Part shown: positions 1 through 6,250 of the stretch, piece after piece | How the letters are laid out: every line of letters starts with the position of its first letter | How positions within the stretch are numbered: position 1 is the first letter of the stretch | DNA from: Chthonomonas sp. UBA2785 | Lineage (GTDB): Bacteria > Armatimonadota > Fimbriimonadia > Fimbriimonadales > Fimbriimonadaceae | Direction: 5' to 3' | Assembly (NCBI GenBank): GCA_002352215.1 | Contig: DEIB01000033.1 | Span: forward strand, 1 to 8,140 | DNA: 8,140 bases | Made by a program: the position numbers and the translations under genes | Notes under the pieces: model-generated | The model's input: the letters and a program-made list of their open reading frames with translations, nothing else | Databases searched by the model: none | Told to the model about the DNA's origin: nothing

Positions 1-305
1 CTATCGTAAACGATCAGATCGGGCTTCACCGAGGCTAAGGCTTCCGCATCAATTTTGGTGTTCTTCACCACGATCGTCTTGTTCTTGGCCAAGGGGTTGT
101 CGTCCGCATCGGTCACACCCTTCAGGACATTGCTGGCAGCAAACCGGACCAACAAGAATTCCGTTGCGCTGGGGGCGAGGGAGACGACGGACTCATAAGT
201 CTTCGTCCGCTCCTTGCCGCCGATGACGACTTCATTCGAATTGCAGCCGGCCATAACGAGGGCCAGCAGGCAAAGGAGGAGATACGTCGTGAAGCGCTTC
301 AGCAC
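1..305 (-). CDS. ABC transporter substrate-binding lipoprotein, BtuF/FecB-like (N-terminal part, cut by window edge)
   Basis: About 101 N-terminal residues can be read on the minus strand before the gene leaves the window at base 1. The start is taken as GTG at 305 because no in-frame ATG precedes the signal peptide; no convincing Shine-Dalgarno is seen. The protein begins with a short basic stretch (MLKRF), a hydrophobic run of about 13 residues and a lipobox M-A-G-C with Cys21 as the predicted lipidated residue, so it should be a membrane-anchored lipoprotein. The mature part has VVSLAPSATE (residues 40-49), then LKGVTDADDNP, and ends with IDAEALASVKPDLIVYD. These are hallmarks of the periplasmic-binding fold of cobalamin, haem and siderophore uptake systems (Peripla_BP_2), where this half forms the first lobe and the KPDLI strand leads to the hinge helix. 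The ligand cannot be told from this fragment. Permease and ATPase genes would be expected beyond the left edge. Confidence 0.8.
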   Translation of the reverse strand, partial: MLKRFTTYLLLCLLALVMAGCNSNEVVIGGKERTKTYESVVSLAPSATEFLLVRFAASNVLKGVTDADDNPLAKNKTIVVKNTKIDAEALASVKPDLIVYD

Positions 306-354
306 GGGAGCGAGTTTACTTGGTACGGAGGGTCCTTTCGGGGATGTGGGTCCA

Positions 355-383
355 GGAACTCCGAGAAACCGCCGAGGTAAGAT
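355..383 (+). promoter_or_regulatory. candidate promoter of the tRNA-Trp gene
   Basis: TAAGAT at 378-383 resembles a -10 hexamer and lies 12 bases before the mature tRNA, which would leave a 5' leader of only about six bases. Seventeen bases upstream is GGAACT (355-360), a poor sigma-70 -35 box but similar to ECF-type -35 elements. This is inference from spacing only; the call is weak. Confidence 0.25.
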
Positions 384-395
384 AGAGGTTCGCGC

Positions 396-471
<76 letters not shown>

Positions 472-492
472 GCTTCCATTCTCTTGGGAAGC
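472..492 (+). terminator. possible hairpin between tRNA-Trp and the convergent anti-sigma gene
   Basis: GCTTCC (472-477) and GGAAGC (487-492) form a perfect 6-bp stem with a 9-base loop directly after the tRNA CCA end. The following bases are only mildly T-rich (CTTCC), so this is a weak intrinsic terminator at best. It lies 12 bases from the stop codon of the convergent gene and could also mark that gene's 3' end. Confidence 0.3.
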
Positions 493-504
493 CTTCCAAT
501 GACC

Positions 505-1263
505 CTAGTTGCCCGTTTGGCGTAGCTCGTTGCCGAGCGCCATGAGCGTGGATTGATCGTACGGTCCGGTCAAGAGCATCGTGGTCTCGCCTTCCGTCCA
601 GGCCACGCAAGTCAGTCCGTTCATCTGGCTGATGCGATAGCAATCCACTGTTTCGCAGTTCTCCATGGCTACACCGTTGGAGGCAACCGCTACGAGTTGC
701 ACCGTCGCACCGCGCTGGTCACGGAAGAGAACTCTAGTAAAGGGGTGCCGGTCAAGGTAGCCGCGCTCAATGCTCCACGGTTGGAGTTGCGGGACAGAAC
801 CCAGGCGGACCGCGCCGCCCATATTTTCGTTGAGGGCCTTGAAGGCATCGGCCGCTCGATCGGCATCCACAGACTGGCGTTCTCGCACGGCAGCACCGCC
901 GGTCATCAGGCTCGCGACCTGATTGGCCCCCAGGGTGTTACCGTTTTGATTTCGATTGAGAACCCCGGCGCCGATAATGGCCAGGCAGAGGGCGCCGCAA
1001 AGAACGGGCGCCATACGGGTTACGGTGCGCTCGGTGCGCTGCCGTCGGTCGATCTCGCGCACCCGGGACATGCAAACGGTAAAGAGTTCTTCGGGTGCCT
1101 CGGATCGGCACTTTTCGGCCAGCATCTGCCGGGCCACCTGCATCCACAGGATTTCGCGGGCCACTTCCGGTTGTTCGGCGGCCAATTGCTCGACACGGGC
1201 CCGCTCCTCGGGGGTGGCGGTGCCATCGGCATAGGCGCTTATCAGGTCTCGGATGTCACTCAT
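505..1263 (-). CDS. membrane-anchored anti-sigma-factor-like protein
   Basis: This 252-residue protein is encoded directly after the ECF sigma factor. Its ATG (1261-1263) lies inside the last codons of the sigma gene, an 8-base overlap (ATGAGTGA) that implies translational coupling. Residues 1-70 (MSDIRDLISAYADGTATPEE, then RARVEQLAAEQPEV) resemble the helical anti-sigma domain that clamps ECF sigma factors. The zinc motif HxxxCxxC of the ZAS subfamily is absent: there is no His in this part, and Cys52 and Cys64 are not in that spacing. One membrane segment lies at about 84-102 (MAPVLCGALCLAIIGAGVL). The extracytoplasmic part of about 150 residues holds three Cys (203, 208, 219) and a tail GLTCVAWTEGETTMLLTG like the C-termini of other ECF-linked anti-sigma factors. 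The role is inferred from gene order, topology and N-terminal style: it would hold the sigma factor at the membrane until a signal arrives. A longer in-frame start upstream of 1263 would run back through the sigma gene and is rejected. Confidence 0.8.
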   Translation of the reverse strand: MSDIRDLISAYADGTATPEERARVEQLAAEQPEVAREILWMQVARQMLAEKCRSEAPEELFTVCMSRVREIDRRQRTERTVTRMAPVLCGALCLAIIGAGVLNRNQNGNTLGANQVASLMTGGAAVRERQSVDADRAADAFKALNENMGGAVRLGSVPQLQPWSIERGYLDRHPFTRVLFRDQRGATVQLVAVASNGVAMENCETVDCYRISQMNGLTCVAWTEGETTMLLTGPYDQSTLMALGNELRQTGN

Positions 1264-1825
1264 CGGAAAAGCTCTTCTTGATGTAACCACGCTCGACGGC
1301 GTATCGTTCCAGCGATTGTCGCAGATGGGCCCGTCCTCTGGCAATTCGAGACCGCACCGTGCCGACCGGAGCGTCCACGATGGCGGCGATCTCGTCGTAC
1401 GATAAACCTTCAATATCAGCGAGAATCACGGCTTGCCGGAAGCTATCAGGCACATCGCCCAGGGCATTTTCGACCTCCTCCTCCAGCATTTCTGAAAAAA
1501 GCTGCATATCCGGTATTTCTGCGGGGGGCGCGGCGGCCTCTTCGACATGCTCATCCTCTAGCGACACCTGGCCGCCTGTGCGGTAGTTGCGACGGTACTG
1601 ATTGATATAGAGGTTGGTCATGATGCGGAGCATCCAGGCCTTAAAGTTGCGTCCGTCGAACTTATCGAACGCTTCGTAGCCACGCACAGAGGCCTCTTGC
1701 ACCAGGTCGGCGGCGCGGTCCGGATCGCGCGTCATGCGCAGGGCCGTGCCGTAGAGAGCGGAATAAATCGCCCGAAATTCGCGCTCATACCGGTCCGCTG
1801 AGGACGATGACCGGCCGAAGCGCAT
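1256..1825 (-). CDS. ECF (RpoE/SigH-type) RNA polymerase sigma factor
   Basis: This 189-residue protein has the two-domain layout of extracytoplasmic-function sigma factors. Region sigma-2 spans about 17-83 and includes DLVQEASVRGYEAFDKF (2.2, core RNA polymerase contact) and FKAWMLRIMTNLYINQYRR (2.3/2.4, promoter melting and -10 recognition). An acidic linker at about 88-112 follows, then region sigma-4 at about 113-172 with the helix-turn-helix LSYDEIAAIVDAPVGTVRSR (141-160), which would read the -35 element. The AWMLRIMTNLYINQYR stretch resembles the SigR/SigH-like branch. Start ATG at 1825 gives a normal family length; no clear Shine-Dalgarno is seen. It overlaps the anti-sigma gene by 8 bases and the two are probably co-transcribed. 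No obvious autoregulated ECF promoter was found in the 135 bases upstream. The regulon is unknown. Confidence 0.95.
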   Translation of the reverse strand: MRFGRSSSSADRYEREFRAIYSALYGTALRMTRDPDRAADLVQEASVRGYEAFDKFDGRNFKAWMLRIMTNLYINQYRRNYRTGGQVSLEDEHVEEAAAPPAEIPDMQLFSEMLEEEVENALGDVPDSFRQAVILADIEGLSYDEIAAIVDAPVGTVRSRIARGRAHLRQSLERYAVERGYIKKSFSDE

Positions 1826-1960
1826 GACCGTAATTTACCAGCCCGTCCCGGGTGGAGCAGGTGCCCTAAATCCGGAGGGAGTGGCGGAACATTTTATGGA
1901 TAGGCTAATATCTCAAATTACGCGTTTCGGGCAACTGGCCGCGAAAACGTGCTGATTCCA
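1826..1960. other. divergent intergenic region between the sigma factor and first pseudopilin genes
   Basis: This 135-base AT-richer spacer must hold the promoters of both divergent genes. AT-rich words occur (TAATAT at 1906-1911 on the plus strand; TTGAGA at 1916-1911 on the minus strand), but none combines with a partner hexamer at good spacing. No terminator or repeat was seen. Any promoter call here would be a guess. Confidence 0.4.
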
Positions 1961-2782
1961 ATGCGCAAAGCGTTCACCCTCATCGAACTGCTCGTTGTCA
2001 TCGCCATTATTGCGATCCTGGCCGCGATCCTCTTCCCGGTCTTCGCAAAGGCGAAAGACGCGGCGAAGAAGACGCAGTCGATCAACAACATGAAGCAGAT
2101 CGGCACCTCGGTCATGATCTACTTGGCCGACTACGACGACCAGATGCCCATGAGTGCCTACCGACCGGGCCAAACCGGCCTGACGGTGTTCTCGGTTTAT
2201 GACGCCCTGGACCCGTACATGAAGAATGTGCAGATCCTCACCAGCCCGGCTGACAACCCGCCGCAGAGCTGGAAGAACCGTCTGAACGGTCTTGGCCTCC
2301 AGTCCAGCAAGGTGGAGCGCGCTTCGTACGTGCCGAACCTCGGTCTGTTCGCCGAAAACCTCTGCGGTCTGCCGATCAAGACGGCCTACACCCCGATCTC
2401 CAACCACTCCGGTCTGGAAGACGGCACGGGCACGATCATGTTCTTTGATGGTTACATCAAGACGGCCGCTCTGCTGGACTACTACACGTTCCTTGGTCAA
2501 GCCCGCCACGCGGACGGCCTGGTGGTGAACTACGCTGACTCGCACGCCAAGTTCCACAAGTGGAACGGCATCCCGACGGGTGGGGCGACCCCTCCGGGTA
2601 GCCGCGCGGCGACCTACTACTCCTGGCGCAGCCCCGAGCCGACCTGTGGCCCGGACCAGCTCTGCTGGACCAACCAGGAACTCCAAGCCGTCAGCAGCAC
2701 GGCTGCCAACCCGTATAACGACCTTCACGGCGTTCCGGGTTCGACCATCACGGACAGCGAAGACCAGATCCCCTGCCCGTAA
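1961..2782 (+). CDS. prepilin-type N-terminal domain / H-X9-DG-type protein (pseudopilin-like), copy 1
   Basis: This 273-residue protein starts MRKA-FTLIELLVVIAIIAIL followed by AAILFPVFAKAKDAA. The class III signal would be cut by a prepilin peptidase before Phe5, with Ala instead of Gly at -1 and the conserved Glu at +5. The hydrophobic helix then serves as membrane anchor or pilin core. The body has LADYDDQMP (55-63), typical of this family, and near the C-terminus RHADGLVVNYADSHAKF. There His183 and Asp193 have the H-X9-D spacing, but the Gly after Asp is Ser194. Such proteins are expanded in Planctomycetes and Armatimonadota; their function is mostly unknown, and they are thought to be exported through or form part of a type IV-pilus or type II-secretion-like machine. 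ATG 1961 is preferred over the in-frame GTG 1949, because it gives the usual four-residue leader. A strong terminator follows, so the gene is probably monocistronic. Confidence 0.92.
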   Translation: MRKAFTLIELLVVIAIIAILAAILFPVFAKAKDAAKKTQSINNMKQIGTSVMIYLADYDDQMPMSAYRPGQTGLTVFSVYDALDPYMKNVQILTSPADNPPQSWKNRLNGLGLQSSKVERASYVPNLGLFAENLCGLPIKTAYTPISNHSGLEDGTGTIMFFDGYIKTAALLDYYTFLGQARHADGLVVNYADSHAKFHKWNGIPTGGATPPGSRAATYYSWRSPEPTCGPDQLCWTNQELQAVSSTAANPYNDLHGVPGSTITDSEDQIPCP

Positions 2783-2804
2783 GACTCGCATCCTGCTGGA
2801 TGCC

Positions 2805-2844
2805 CTGGCCTCGGACCTTACGGTTCGGGGCCAGTTGCTTTTTT
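2805..2844 (+). terminator. intrinsic terminator after pseudopilin copy 1
   Basis: CTGGCCTCGGACC (2805-2817) pairs with GGTTCGGGGCCAG (2822-2834) over 13 pairs, two of them G-T wobbles, around a TTAC loop. TTGCTTTTTT follows (2835-2844). This is a textbook Rho-independent terminator and separates copy 1 from the riboswitch-controlled unit downstream. Confidence 0.9.
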
Positions 2845-2865
2845 AGGACCCCTTCCCGGTATTGG

Positions 2866-2895
2866 GTGACGCTGCGGCCTGAGATGGCATAGAAT
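2866..2895 (+). promoter_or_regulatory. candidate promoter of the riboswitch-controlled transcript
   Basis: TAGAAT (2890-2895) matches the -10 consensus at five of six bases. GTGACG (2866-2871) matches the -35 consensus TTGACA at four of six, with an 18-base spacer. The start of transcription would fall near 2902, about ten bases before the first riboswitch helix. Its position between the terminator and the aptamer supports the call, although the -35 box is weak. Confidence 0.5.
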
Positions 2896-2912
2896 AGATT
2901 TGGCAGACAAGC

Positions 2913-3011
2913 CAACCGCAGGGGGCGCCGCAAGGCTGAGATTCACCGGCACGCGCCGGGTTGTCCCCTAGAACCTGATCCGGGTCATGCCGGCGGAGGG
3001 ATTGCGGGTTG
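2913..3011 (+). promoter_or_regulatory. TPP riboswitch (THI-box aptamer)
   Basis: The conserved core of the thiamin-pyrophosphate aptamer is present in order. GGGGGCG (2921-2927) opens P2. A short P3 hairpin GCC-GCAA-GGC leads into CTGAGA, and a variable P3a-like arm ACCGGC/GCCGGGT follows. TCCCC closes P2 (2963-2967). Then come GAACCTGATC and CCGG-GTCATG-CCGG (P4/P5 region), followed by CGGAGGGA. The outer helix P1 is CAACCGCA (2913-2920) with TGCGGGTTG (3003-3011), eight pairs with one bulged G. These elements bind the HMP-pyrimidine (CTGAGA side) and the pyrophosphate (P4/P5 side) of TPP. In known cases TPP binding lowers expression of thiamin synthesis or transport genes. Here the next gene, 71 bases downstream, encodes a pseudopilin-like protein, which is unexpected. 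ATG 2987, in frame with that gene, is part of the universal aptamer core and is not taken as a start. Confidence 0.93.
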
Positions 3012-3018
3012 CGTTGCG

Positions 3019-3076
3019 GATTCCTTCGGGGCTCCCATCTCGCACCCGAGAGTGCGAAGGGAGTCAGCCAGGAATC
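3019..3076 (+). promoter_or_regulatory. putative riboswitch expression platform sequestering the ribosome binding site
   Basis: GATTCCT (3019-3025) is the exact complement of AGGAATC (3070-3076), which contains the likely Shine-Dalgarno AGGA nine bases before ATG 3083. Between them lies a nested hairpin: GGCTCCC (3030-3036) with GGGAGTC (3059-3065), then TCGCAC (3040-3045) with GTGCGA (3052-3057). No T-run follows, so control of translation start fits better than termination. The segment directly follows P1 of the aptamer. No clear anti-sequestor was identified; a second TGCGG (3015-3019) repeats the first half of the P1 3' strand and could compete for CCGCA at 2916-2920. Confidence 0.5.
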
Positions 3077-3082
3077 GAAGAA

Positions 3083-3856
3083 ATGCGACGCGCGTTCACA
3101 TTGATTGAACTTCTCGTAGTCATCGCGATCATCGCCATCTTGGCGGCGATCCTTTTCCCCGTCTTCGCGCGGGCGAAGGAAGCGGCCAAGAACACCGCCG
3201 ACCTCAGCAACGGGCGCCAGATTGGCATGGCGGTGAAGCTGTACATCGGCGACTACGACGACACGATGCCCATCTTTATGGCGTACCAAACCACGCCCAG
3301 CCCGTTCACGGCGGGGCACAAGGGTGTGGCCACCCAAGTGAAGCCCTACACGGGCAACAAGGACATCTTCAAGAGCCCCCTGGACGTGGGCGGACCGTTT
3401 GCCAACCGCACCACGGGCAAGTCTTCGTACTACGAAGCCTACGGTAGTAGCTACCGCTACACCAAATGCATGTACACCTTTGTGCCGGGTTACTCGGCCA
3501 GCTACGACGGGCACGACACCACCGGGCAGCCTGGGTGGACGGTGACGGAAACTCAGATGGAAGATCCGGCGGCGAGCCGCATCATGCGCAGCGAGATGTT
3601 TCCGTTCTTTGCCCGCAAGAGCGGCATGGAACAGCCGGACTGCTCGCGCTACGGCTATGACTGCGACGGGGTGTTCCCGGACGGGGATTACTACCGGCAG
3701 TGGAGTGCCACCGGCGGGACTGTGATCTTCGCCGACGGCCACGCCAAGTTTGTGACCGGCGCGGGGCAGTTTGACCAGACCGTGGTGCACCCGGACGGAA
3801 ACAAGTCGGGCGACGCGCACCCGACCGACGGCACCTGGTACTGGGCCTGCGACTAA
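3083..3856 (+). CDS. prepilin-type N-terminal domain / H-X9-DG-type protein (pseudopilin-like), copy 2, behind a TPP riboswitch
   Basis: This 257-residue protein is a paralogue of copy 1. It starts MRRA-FTLIELLVVIAIIAIL with Ala at -1 and Glu at +5, then AAILFPVFARAKEAA and YIGDYDDTMP (54-63). The C-terminal motif is GGTVIFADGHAKF with Asp218-Gly219. The His expected ten residues before Asp is Ser208, so each copy has lost a different part of the H-X9-DG signature. The middle is rich in Tyr and has four Cys (in KCMYTF, PDCSRYGYDCDG and the C-terminal WACD), which could form disulfides outside the cytoplasm. ATG 3083 is chosen for its AGGA at nine bases and the normal four-residue leader; the longer ORF from 2987 runs through the aptamer. 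It is likely membrane-anchored or assembled into a pilus-like structure. The thiamin-riboswitch leader is the only hint at a role. No terminator separates it from mutS2, 45 bases away. Confidence 0.92.
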   Translation: MRRAFTLIELLVVIAIIAILAAILFPVFARAKEAAKNTADLSNGRQIGMAVKLYIGDYDDTMPIFMAYQTTPSPFTAGHKGVATQVKPYTGNKDIFKSPLDVGGPFANRTTGKSSYYEAYGSSYRYTKCMYTFVPGYSASYDGHDTTGQPGWTVTETQMEDPAASRIMRSEMFPFFARKSGMEQPDCSRYGYDCDGVFPDGDYYRQWSATGGTVIFADGHAKFVTGAGQFDQTVVHPDGNKSGDAHPTDGTWYWACD

Positions 3857-3901
3857 CTTAACCTCACGAGAAATCAGCGCAAGGCTTCACAATAGCGTTT
3901 G

Positions 3902-6250
3902 ATGGAGCACGCGCTGAAGGTCATCGAGTTCGATGCCATCCTGCAGATGCTGGCGACCGAGTGCGAAACTCCGCTCGGTCGTCAGGCCGCTTTGCGCGTG
4001 CGTCCTTCGGTGGAACCGGCTCAAGTCGCGGACTTGATGGCGCTCACCGGCGAGGCGCTGGAGACCTTGGATGAGGGCCCGCCGAGCCTGGCGGGAGTCC
4101 ACGATCTCACCGAAGCCCTGAAATTGGCGGCCAAGCAGGCCGTACTGGAAGGGGAAGTGCTGGCCCGGGTGGGGCGCTACCTGGAGATTGCCGACGCGGT
4201 GCGGGCCAAGCTCGCCAAGCGCAACGACCGGCCGCTCTTGCGGATTCGGGCGCAGCGCATGCCTGACGTGCCCACTCTGCGCACCAAGATCGACCGGTGC
4301 ATTGATGCTGAAGGCCAAGTAAAGGACGAGGCCAGTGTGAAGCTGGGGTCCTTGCGGGCGCGAAGGGCGACCCTTCAGGCGCGGGCTTTGGAGCGCATCC
4401 AGAGCTACGTTTCTGGCCCGAACCGGGGGCTTCTCAGCGACCCGATTTACACCCAACGAGAGGGGCGATATGTGTTGCCGCTCAAGGCGGAGAACCGGGG
4501 GAAGATCAAGGGGATCGTTCATGATTCCAGCGCCAGCGGGCAAACGATTTATCTAGAACCGCAGGACGTGGTGGACATCGGCAACGAACTGCGGGCGGTG
4601 GAGGGCCAGGTACGCGAAGAAGAGCGCCGGGTGCGCGCCGACGTGAGTGGTGCCGTCGGAGCGGTCGCTGACCCGCTACTGGATGGGCTGGACGCCGTGA
4701 CGGACCTCGACCTGGCCCTTGCGAAGGCCAGGCTGGGGTCGCGGCAGGGCGGTTGTTTGCCCAAGCCGCTCAAGGGGCCGCGCGTGAAGGTGGTGCAGGG
4801 TCGTCATCCGCTGATTGATCGCGCGGTGGTGGTGCCGTTTTCTTTGGATTTGGGTGAGGGCACCGATGTGCTGCTCATCACGGGGCCTAACACCGGCGGG
4901 AAGACCGTGACGATGAAGGGCCTTGGCCTGGTGGTGGCGATGGGGCAAGCCGGCCTGATGCCGTGCGCCGAGGAAGTGCACTTGGGGTGCTTTTCGCAGC
5001 TGTGGGCCGACATCGGCGACGAGCAGAGCCTGCAGCAATCGCTCAGTACGTTTAGCGCCCACATCCGCACGGTGGCCGAGGCATTGAACGGGTTAAAGCC
5101 GGGTGCCTTGGTGTTGCTCGACGAAGTGGGGGCGGGCACCGACCCGGCAGAGGGAGCGGCCTTGGCGCGGGCGCTTTTGTTGGCGTTCCAGCGGGGCGGG
5201 GCGCGGGTGCTCTCCAGCACGCACTACGGCGAGTTGAAGCTGTTTGCCACCAACGCGCCAGGGTTCATGAACGCCAGCATGGAATTCGACCGTAAGACGA
5301 TGCGCCCGACCTACCGGCTGCTGGTGGGGGTGCCGGGCAGCAGTTACGCTTTCCACATTGCCAAGCGCTACGGGGTGGCGGATGATGTCATCGAGGTGGC
5401 CGAGGCGGGGGTGCAACCGGAGTCAAGGGCGATTGCCGAAACCATCGCCAAGCTGGAGCAAGCGGAGAAGCAGGCCCGCGCCGCCCAGAGCGAGGCCGAC
5501 CGCCTGGCCAGCCAACTCAAGCGACTGGAAGCTTCGCTGGCCGAGCAAGAAGAGCAACTGGAATCCAGCCGCCGGGATGTGCGGCAGCGCCTGGCCAAAG
5601 AGCTGGATGAGGTGCTGCGGCAGATTCGTTTGGAAGCGGCCGAGATCTTTGAAGACTTGCGCAAGTCTCCGACGCAAGAAGGGCGAGACAAGGCCCGCGC
5701 GAAGCTACGAGACCTGCAAAACGTGGGCACCAGCTTTGTGCAGGAGATGAAGCCGAAGGCGCCGAAGCTGAAGCCCATCGCTCCGCCGCCGCAAGGATTG
5801 CAGCGGGGGATGACGGTGCGTGTGCGTGGCCTGGGCCAAACCGGCACGATTCTTGAACCTCCCCAAGGCAAGCGAGTAGCCGTGCAGATGGGAGCTATGC
5901 GAACCATGGTGGATGTAGGCCATATTGAGGTGATTGGGGGGCCAAAACCCGAGCCCAAGCGCGCGCCCACCGGAGCGGCGGCCATGATGCGTCACCGGGC
6001 CCAGACAGCGCAACGCGAACTCAACCTGCGGCGTTACCGTGCTGACGAAGCCGCCGACATGCTGGATAAATTCATTGACGAAGCCCTACTGGCCGGCGTG
6101 GAACGAGTACGGATTGTGCACGGGAAAGGCGAAGGTGTGCTGAGAGAAATTGTGCGGCAACGGCTGAAGAATCATCGGGGCGTGAAGTCGTTTGCGCTGG
6201 CCTCCGCCGAAGCCGGTGGCGATGGCGTGACCGAAGTGGTGTTTGAATGA
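3902..6250 (+). CDS. mutS2: MutS2 family protein (endonuclease MutS2)
   Basis: At 782 residues this is the normal MutS2 length. In order: an N-terminal core and lever domain starting ALKVIEFDAILQMLATECET; the stretch DPIYTQREGRYVLPLKAE before the clamp; the ABC-type ATPase with Walker A GPNTGGKT (328-335), Walker B LVLLDE (Asp407, Glu408) followed by GAGTDPAEGAALA, and the switch His441 in STHYGELK; a long charged coiled coil at about 500-590; a small KOW-like beta domain at about 632-682; and a C-terminal Smr domain at about 705-782. The family lacks the mismatch-recognition domain. In different bacteria it suppresses recombination or, as shown in Bacillus subtilis, acts on collided ribosomes. 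The Smr domain keeps HGKGEG (740-745), but the usual LDLRG/LDLHG motif reads LNLRR (Asn708). ATG 3902 is preferred to TTG 3899; there is no clear Shine-Dalgarno. It overlaps the next gene by four bases. Confidence 0.97.
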   Translation: MEHALKVIEFDAILQMLATECETPLGRQAALRVRPSVEPAQVADLMALTGEALETLDEGPPSLAGVHDLTEALKLAAKQAVLEGEVLARVGRYLEIADAVRAKLAKRNDRPLLRIRAQRMPDVPTLRTKIDRCIDAEGQVKDEASVKLGSLRARRATLQARALERIQSYVSGPNRGLLSDPIYTQREGRYVLPLKAENRGKIKGIVHDSSASGQTIYLEPQDVVDIGNELRAVEGQVREEERRVRADVSGAVGAVADPLLDGLDAVTDLDLALAKARLGSRQGGCLPKPLKGPRVKVVQGRHPLIDRAVVVPFSLDLGEGTDVLLITGPNTGGKTVTMKGLGLVVAMGQAGLMPCAEEVHLGCFSQLWADIGDEQSLQQSLSTFSAHIRTVAEALNGLKPGALVLLDEVGAGTDPAEGAALARALLLAFQRGGARVLSSTHYGELKLFATNAPGFMNASMEFDRKTMRPTYRLLVGVPGSSYAFHIAKRYGVADDVIEVAEAGVQPESRAIAETIAKLEQAEKQARAAQSEADRLASQLKRLEASLAEQEEQLESSRRDVRQRLAKELDEVLRQIRLEAAEIFEDLRKSPTQEGRDKARAKLRDLQNVGTSFVQEMKPKAPKLKPIAPPPQGLQRGMTVRVRGLGQTGTILEPPQGKRVAVQMGAMRTMVDVGHIEVIGGPKPEPKRAPTGAAAMMRHRAQTAQRELNLRRYRADEAADMLDKFIDEALLAGVERVRIVHGKGEGVLREIVRQRLKNHRGVKSFALASAEAGGDGVTEVVFE

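Noticed and set aside
553..1281. 242-residue open frame on the plus strand
   Set aside because: It is antisense to the well-supported anti-sigma gene, has no recognisable motifs, and reflects the GC-rich codon pattern of the real gene.
1886..1911. GGAAC at 1886-1890 followed by TAATAT as an ECF or housekeeping promoter for pseudopilin copy 1
   Set aside because: No matching ECF -10 element was found at 16-17 bases, and no sigma-70 -35 box fits the TAATAT; too weak to annotate.
1913..2791. 292-residue open frame on the minus strand
   Set aside because: It lies opposite the pseudopilin copy 1 gene and is rich in Arg, Val and Gly without family motifs; a typical shadow frame.
3032..3063. Hairpin CTCCC...GGGAG with inner TCGCAC/GTGCGA as an intrinsic terminator
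   Set aside because: No T-run follows, and the flanking segments pair with the Shine-Dalgarno, so it was read as part of a translation-control platform.
2987..3082. Upstream in-frame extension of pseudopilin copy 2 from ATG 2987
   Set aside because: This ATG is part of the conserved TCATGCC core of the TPP aptamer, and the extension would place 36 residues before the cleavage site instead of the usual few.
2843..3820. 325-residue open frame on the minus strand
   Set aside because: It is antisense to pseudopilin copy 2 and the riboswitch and has no recognisable domain.
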